From the NCBI GenBank assembly GCA_947306285.1, contig CAMZGB010000038.1, positions 1-8,516 of the forward strand: a stretch of DNA of 8,516 nt, written 5' to 3'. Shown in pieces: positions 5,666-8,516 of the stretch (position 1 is the stretch's first letter; each line of letters begins with the position of its first letter). The position numbers were made by a program, and so were the translations under genes. The stretch is from an uncultured Lachnospira sp. GTDB taxonomy: Bacteria; Bacillota; Clostridia; Lachnospirales; Lachnospiraceae. The notes under the pieces are model-generated. The model saw nothing but the letters and a program-made list of their open reading frames with translations. It ran no database searches and was not told the origin of the DNA.

Positions 5666-6120
5666 TTAATGTAGATCAGATTAACAATGGTTTTGTACTA
5701 GACCACATCCAGGCTGGAAGAGCAATGGCTATTTATCATTATCTAAATCTTGAAGATTTGGATTGTTCGATTGCCATAATTAAGAATGCTAAGAGCGAGA
5801 AGATGGGCCGTAAGGATATCATAAAGGTAGAAGGACCTCTTGATATCGTGGACTTTGACGTACTCGGTTTTATTGACCACAATATTACTGTTGATATAAT
5901 TGAAAATGGAGAGTTGGTAGAGAAAAGAGATTTGAAACTACCAGAAAAGATTACGAATGTTCTTCACTGCAAAAACCCTAGATGTATCACATCTATAGAG
6001 CAGGAGTTAAAGCATGTCTTTGTTTTAACTGACAAGGAAAAAGGTCTTTATAGATGTCAGTACTGCGACGAACAGCAGGGAAGACTATGGGAAAAGATTC
6101 AAGCTATTAAGGAGTTATAA
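5662..6120 (+). CDS. pyrI: Aspartate carbamoyltransferase regulatory chain
   Basis: Binds nucleotide effectors (CTP, UTP, ATP in characterised enzymes) and links PyrB trimers into the allosteric holoenzyme. The N-terminal allosteric domain (about 1-95) shows 'GFVLDHIQAGRA' (Asp14-His15 at the nucleotide-contacting position) and 'GRKDIIKVEG' (49-58, Lys55 matching E. coli Lys60). The C-terminal zinc domain has four cysteines, Cys103, Cys108, Cys132 and Cys135, in the CX4C...CX2C spacing of E. coli PyrI, so the PyrB-PyrI interface should be intact. Length (152) is usual. It starts in an ATGA overlap with the pyrB stop, behind GGAGGTGG (5650-5657), so the two chains are translationally coupled. 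It is in turn joined to the next gene by TAATG. Presence of PyrI separates this organism from Bacillus-type ATCases, which lack it. Confidence 0.97.
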   Translation: MINVDQINNGFVLDHIQAGRAMAIYHYLNLEDLDCSIAIIKNAKSEKMGRKDIIKVEGPLDIVDFDVLGFIDHNITVDIIENGELVEKRDLKLPEKITNVLHCKNPRCITSIEQELKHVFVLTDKEKGLYRCQYCDEQQGRLWEKIQAIKEL

Positions 6121-6887
6121 TGAGTAAACAAGAAATTATGAACTTTAAGCCTAAGTTTTATCACTATGTATTTCTATTTATTGTAGGTTGTCTATTAGGC
6201 GTAGTAATTGAGGGCGTTTTTGCTATTGTCGACAAAGGTGTATGGGAAAACCATGTTACATTTGTTTGGGGTTATCTAAACATAGTTTACGGTGCTGGAG
6301 CAGTAATGTCTTATGTTGTAGCTAAAAAAATGGCCAAGTATAATATTATAATTACGTTTGTTGTATATTTGATTTTGGCTTCTGTATTAGAATGGCTATG
6401 TGGATTTATTGAAGAAGTCTTTCTAAATTCTACATCATGGGATTACGAAGCACTTGGTAATCTAACAATTGCAAAATATATTAGTGTTCCTTTTAGCATA
6501 GCTTGGGGTATACTTGGAATAATATTTATAAAGTTTTTATTACCACCTATAACTAAACTGTTTATGAAGATGAAAGGTAAAGGTTGGACGATTGCAGGAT
6601 GGATTATCACAGTATTTATGGTTGTTAATTTGGCTGTAAGTATGTATGCATTCTATAGATGGGGTGAAAGAGAGAGTGTTCATACAGAGAAGCAGTATAA
6701 AGAGGTTATTAAAAAAGGTGGTCCTGAATCCAAAGAAATAAGAAAGGTAGAAGTGCCAAACAGAGAACCTGTATATGTAATTGACAAGAAACCAACTAAT
6801 GGCATTGATAAGTTTTTTGATAGGACATACCCAGATGAGTATATGCATAACAGATATATGGAGTGGGTAATACTACCACAGAAATAA
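6120..6887 (+). CDS. Five-helix membrane protein, putative ABC-transporter type IV / CmpB-like family (PF06541-like)
   Basis: Function not established. The family name 'ABC transporter permease' is a prediction and no ATPase is nearby. Predicted membrane segments: about 15-36, 47-68, 75-97, 120-142 and 157-180. Features typical of the family: a glycine/glutamate first helix 'GCLLGVVIEGVF' (23-34), 'GYLNIVYGAGAV' (51-62) in place of the usual G-P-Y-G-G loop, an acidic aromatic helix end 'LEWLCGFIEEVF' (90-101) followed by 'WDYE' (107-110), and 'SIAWGILGIIFIKFLLP' (126-142). The last ~75 residues are soluble, charged, and rich in Lys/Glu/Pro with 'GIDKFFDRTYPDEYMHNRYMEW'. The start overlaps the pyrI stop by one base (TAATG), with AAGGAG at 6109-6114 inside pyrI, so it belongs to the pyrBI transcript. 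A terminator follows ten bases after the stop. Confidence 0.7.
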   Translation: MSKQEIMNFKPKFYHYVFLFIVGCLLGVVIEGVFAIVDKGVWENHVTFVWGYLNIVYGAGAVMSYVVAKKMAKYNIIITFVVYLILASVLEWLCGFIEEVFLNSTSWDYEALGNLTIAKYISVPFSIAWGILGIIFIKFLLPPITKLFMKMKGKGWTIAGWIITVFMVVNLAVSMYAFYRWGERESVHTEKQYKEVIKKGGPESKEIRKVEVPNREPVYVIDKKPTNGIDKFFDRTYPDEYMHNRYMEWVILPQK

Positions 6888-6896
6888 AGACATAAA

Positions 6897-6926
6897 AAAA
6901 GCATTTGAGTTAACTCAAATGCTTTT
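6897..6926. terminator. Bidirectional terminator, perfect palindrome between the pyr operon and the CorC-type gene
   Basis: A 30-base perfect palindrome with arms AAAAGCATTTGAG (6897-6909) and the complement (6914-6926) and a TTAA loop. Seven A's (6894-6900) give a T-tract on the - strand. The + strand has TTTTATTTTT. It lies nine bases after the + strand stop and four bases after the - strand stop, so it serves both convergent genes. Confidence 0.92.
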
Positions 6927-6930
6927 ATTT

Positions 6931-8199
6931 TTATTCTCTTGGTTTGGTTGGAATAACATCAACGGCTACTGATTCAACTCTGTTAGAATCCATATCAATA
7001 ACTGTAAATTTACAATTATCAATCTTTACAACATCACCCGTCTTTGGTATTCGCTCAAGCTGTTCAATAATCAAACCACCAACCGACTCATAGTGATCGG
7101 AATCAATATCGGTTCCAAGCTCTTCGTTGAAGTCATCAATATTAACGGAGCCATCAACTTTATATCTGTGCTCGCCAACCTTTGTGATACCTTCTTCTTC
7201 GGCGGCGTCAAATTCATCACGCATATCGCCAACAATCTCCTCCAAGATATCCTCTAGGGTAATCATACCGTCTACCTGACCATATTCATCAAGTACGATA
7301 CACATTCCAGATTCGTCCTCTTTCATCTCAAATAGAAGATCGTTAATCTCCTTAGTAGCGATAGTGTAGAATGGATCACGCATCATTTCTGAAATATCGA
7401 ATTCCTCGTTGCTAATCTGGTTTACAATCAAATCCTTTATATTTACAATGCCGACAATGTTGTCAGAACTATCTTTGTAAACTGGCATACGAGTAAATTT
7501 GTTCTTTTTAACAATGTCCAAGAATTCCTCGTAAGTAGTATCAATTGATACCATTACAATATCAACCTTTGGAATCATAATATCTTTTGCCTTTGTGTCG
7601 CCAAAGTCGAAGACATTGTTAATGATATCGACTTCTTCAGACTCTAATAAGCCTTCCTCTTCAGTAACATCCATTATTGTACGAAGTTCACCTTCAGTAA
7701 TCTTCTTCGAAGTCAGATTTACTTTAACTCTAAATATCTTTAGGAAGATAGTAGAGATTAAATTTAAAATGAAAATAAGTGGAGTAAAGAGAATCATTAA
7801 AAATCTGATTGGTCTTGCATAGTGAAGAGCAATAGACTCCGAATGTATGCTTGCAATTGTTTTTGGGATTATCTCACCAAAAATGATAAGGATAAAGGTG
7901 AAAATACCTACTCCAATACTTACATATATGTTCTTAACCAATCGTTGTGTGAATATAGTTGCTATAGAAGAAGCAGCGATATTAACAATATTGTTAAGAA
8001 TTAGTACGGTACTAAGCATTTTTCGGTTATCTTCAAGCACTTTTGTGAGGATTATAGCGTTCTTTTTACCTTCCTCCACGTGCATTCTAACTCTCATACG
8101 GTTAACTGTAGTAAGAGCTGTTTCAGCGCTCGAGAAAAATGCCGATAATAGTAATAATATAATTAAAATACATAGCATTGCTATGTTAATCGGGTCCAT
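6931..8199 (-). CDS. CNNM/CBS-domain transporter, HlyC/CorC (CorB-like) family
   Basis: Cytoplasmic-membrane protein of the CNNM/CorB family. Characterised members take part in Mg2+ or Co2+ export, and older annotations call them hemolysins. The ion here is not shown. Domains in order: CNNM (DUF21) about 1-185, with a first helix 'IAMLCILIILLLLSAFFSS', then 'SSAETALT' (23-30), 'ILNNIVNIAASS' (67-78, family Asn residues 69, 70 and 73) and 'FGEIIPKTIAS' (107-117). Two CBS domains follow, about 205-265 ('DIMIPKVDIVMV', 'RMPVYKD') and 270-328 ('LDEYGQVDGMITLEDILEEIVGD'). A CorC_HlyC C-terminal domain spans about 338-417 ('HRYKVDGSVNIDDFNEELG', 'YESVGGLI'). The length of 422 is normal. The start is set by AGGAGG (complement of 8205-8210), five bases upstream. 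The gene is a single transcription unit from the promoter at 8251-8279, with a roughly 45-base leader. Confidence 0.93.
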   Translation of the reverse strand: MDPINIAMLCILIILLLLSAFFSSAETALTTVNRMRVRMHVEEGKKNAIILTKVLEDNRKMLSTVLILNNIVNIAASSIATIFTQRLVKNIYVSIGVGIFTFILIIFGEIIPKTIASIHSESIALHYARPIRFLMILFTPLIFILNLISTIFLKIFRVKVNLTSKKITEGELRTIMDVTEEEGLLESEEVDIINNVFDFGDTKAKDIMIPKVDIVMVSIDTTYEEFLDIVKKNKFTRMPVYKDSSDNIVGIVNIKDLIVNQISNEEFDISEMMRDPFYTIATKEINDLLFEMKEDESGMCIVLDEYGQVDGMITLEDILEEIVGDMRDEFDAAEEEGITKVGEHRYKVDGSVNIDDFNEELGTDIDSDHYESVGGLIIEQLERIPKTGDVVKIDNCKFTVIDMDSNRVESVAVDVIPTKPRE

Positions 8200-8250
8200 A
8201 TAGACCTCCTTTTAGATAGTTTTTATAAATCCGTTCGATTTATAGAAAAG

Positions 8251-8279
8251 ATTGTACAAAAAGGGGTAATTATTGTCAA
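8251..8279 (-). promoter_or_regulatory. Sigma-A promoter of the CNNM/CorC-type gene
   Basis: Reading the minus strand, a perfect TTGACA (8279-8274), a 17-base spacer and TACAAT (8256-8251, 5 of 6) precede the gene. The predicted start is near 8244, 45 bases before the ATG. The -35 box lies at the exact centre of the inverted repeat at 8263-8290. Confidence 0.82.
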
Positions 8280-8290
8280 GAAATTACCCC
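8263..8290. repeat. 28-base inverted repeat centred on the -35 box (operator candidate)
   Basis: GGGGTAATT (8263-8271) and AATTACCCC (8282-8290) are perfect 9-base inverted arms around a 10-base centre. The midpoint (8276.5) equals the midpoint of the TTGACA box at 8274-8279 on the other strand. Dyads placed this way commonly bind dimeric repressors. On the minus strand the right arm is followed by five T's, so a hairpin-terminator reading is an alternative, though the 10-base loop is large for that. Confidence 0.6.
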
Positions 8291-8333
8291 CTAGAATGCC
8301 GATAATATATAGGAAAAATGGGGCAAAAAGTGT

Positions 8334-8362
8334 TTGGAAAAATACCACCTTTGTGTTATAAT
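8334..8362 (+). promoter_or_regulatory. Strong extended -10 promoter of the SCIFF gene
   Basis: TTGGAA (8334-8339), a 17-base spacer and a perfect TATAAT (8357-8362). The spacer ends in TGT (8354-8356), the extended -10 TGn. The predicted start is near 8369, followed by a ~39-base leader with GGAGGG (8398-8403) just before the ATG. It diverges from the transporter promoter, with about 55 bases between the two -35 boxes. Confidence 0.8.
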
Positions 8363-8407
8363 TTTTTAGGAACTTTTGTTTCGAAATAAGCCGTTTTGGA
8401 GGGTATT

Positions 8408-8516
8408 ATGAAACATATCAAAACACTTACAGATAAGACATTAAACGATACAGTAAAAAAAGGTGGTTGTGGCGAATGTCAGACATCTTGCCAGTCAGCT
8501 TGTAAGACATCTTGCA
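8408..8516 (+). CDS. scfA: SCIFF ranthipeptide precursor (six cysteines in forty-five residues), 3' end cut by window
   Basis: A small precursor of a ribosomally made, modified peptide. In characterised relatives a radical SAM maturase (for example CteB of Clostridium thermocellum) adds thioether links from cysteines to other residues. Thirty-six residues are visible, beginning 'MKHIKTLTDKTLNDTV' and continuing with 'GGCGECQTSCQSACKTSC', the near-invariant SCIFF core. Five cysteines are present (21, 24, 28, 32, 36). The sixth should follow just beyond the window, as the family is about 45 residues long. The start has an ideal GGAGGG (8398-8403) four bases upstream. The usual partner, the maturase gene scfB, would be expected immediately to the right but cannot be seen. 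The biological role of SCIFF peptides remains unclear. Identification is from the remembered family sequence and is strong. Confidence 0.93.
   Translation, partial: MKHIKTLTDKTLNDTVKKGGCGECQTSCQSACKTSC

Noticed and set aside
6540..6904. Minus-strand open frames (102 and 74 codons) opposite the PF06541-like gene
   Set aside because: They are antisense to a coupled operon gene, overlap each other in different frames, and lack ribosome sites. One runs through the terminator palindrome.
7847..8203. 118-codon open frame on the + strand, antisense to the CorC-type gene (and smaller ones at 7595-7822 and 7822-8004)
   Set aside because: These are mirror frames of a well-supported membrane protein gene. 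They have no ribosome site or recognisable protein features, and their hydrophobicity comes from the complement of the membrane helices.

Overview
The window looks like a chromosomal segment from a low-GC clostridial Firmicute, most likely Lachnospiraceae-like. This is inferred from the A/T-rich sequence with strong AGGAGG-type ribosome binding sites, an A-type (not Bacillus B-type) RNase P RNA, an aspartate carbamoyltransferase with a separate PyrI regulatory chain, a TGS/ThrRS-like nucleoside kinase of the clostridial type, and a SCIFF ranthipeptide precursor, which is a near-signature gene of Clostridia. No 16S rRNA or other strict taxonomic marker is present. I see no phage genes, transposases, CRISPR arrays or tRNAs.

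Layout, left to right. (1) Bases 1-2013 (+) hold the 3' end of a tRNA m1A22 methyltransferase gene (trmK), overlapping by 8 bases a 552-residue P-loop nucleoside kinase with a threonyl-tRNA-synthetase-like N-terminus. (2) Bases 2015-2410 hold a promoter, the RNase P RNA gene (rnpB) and a terminator that works in both directions. (3) Bases 2412-3242 (-) hold a purine nucleoside phosphorylase, convergent with rnpB. (4) Bases 3326-4638 (+) hold a lone secreted GH16 glycoside hydrolase with a very lysine-rich C-terminal domain and its own promoter and terminator. (5) Bases 4651-6926 (+) hold the pyrB-pyrI-membrane protein operon, preceded by a leader with competing hairpins, one of which covers part of the pyrB Shine-Dalgarno. 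(6) Bases 6931-8199 (-) hold a CNNM/CBS/CorC-type membrane transporter, convergent with the pyr operon across a perfect 30-base palindrome. (7) Bases 8200-8516 hold a divergent control region, with a sigma-A promoter for the transporter whose -35 box lies exactly at the centre of a 28-base inverted repeat, then a strong extended -10 promoter driving the SCIFF precursor gene, which is cut by the window end.

Most genes are housekeeping: tRNA modification, tRNA processing, purine and pyrimidine salvage or synthesis, and ion homeostasis. Nucleotide metabolism recurs (nucleoside kinase, PNP, ATCase). The parts most worth following up are the SCIFF locus entering at the right edge, the operator-like dyad on the transporter promoter, the pyrB leader, the PF06541-like membrane protein translationally coupled to pyrI, and the isolated GH16 cargo-like gene. 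I found no clearly new multi-gene system. These are candidate regulatory and linkage observations.
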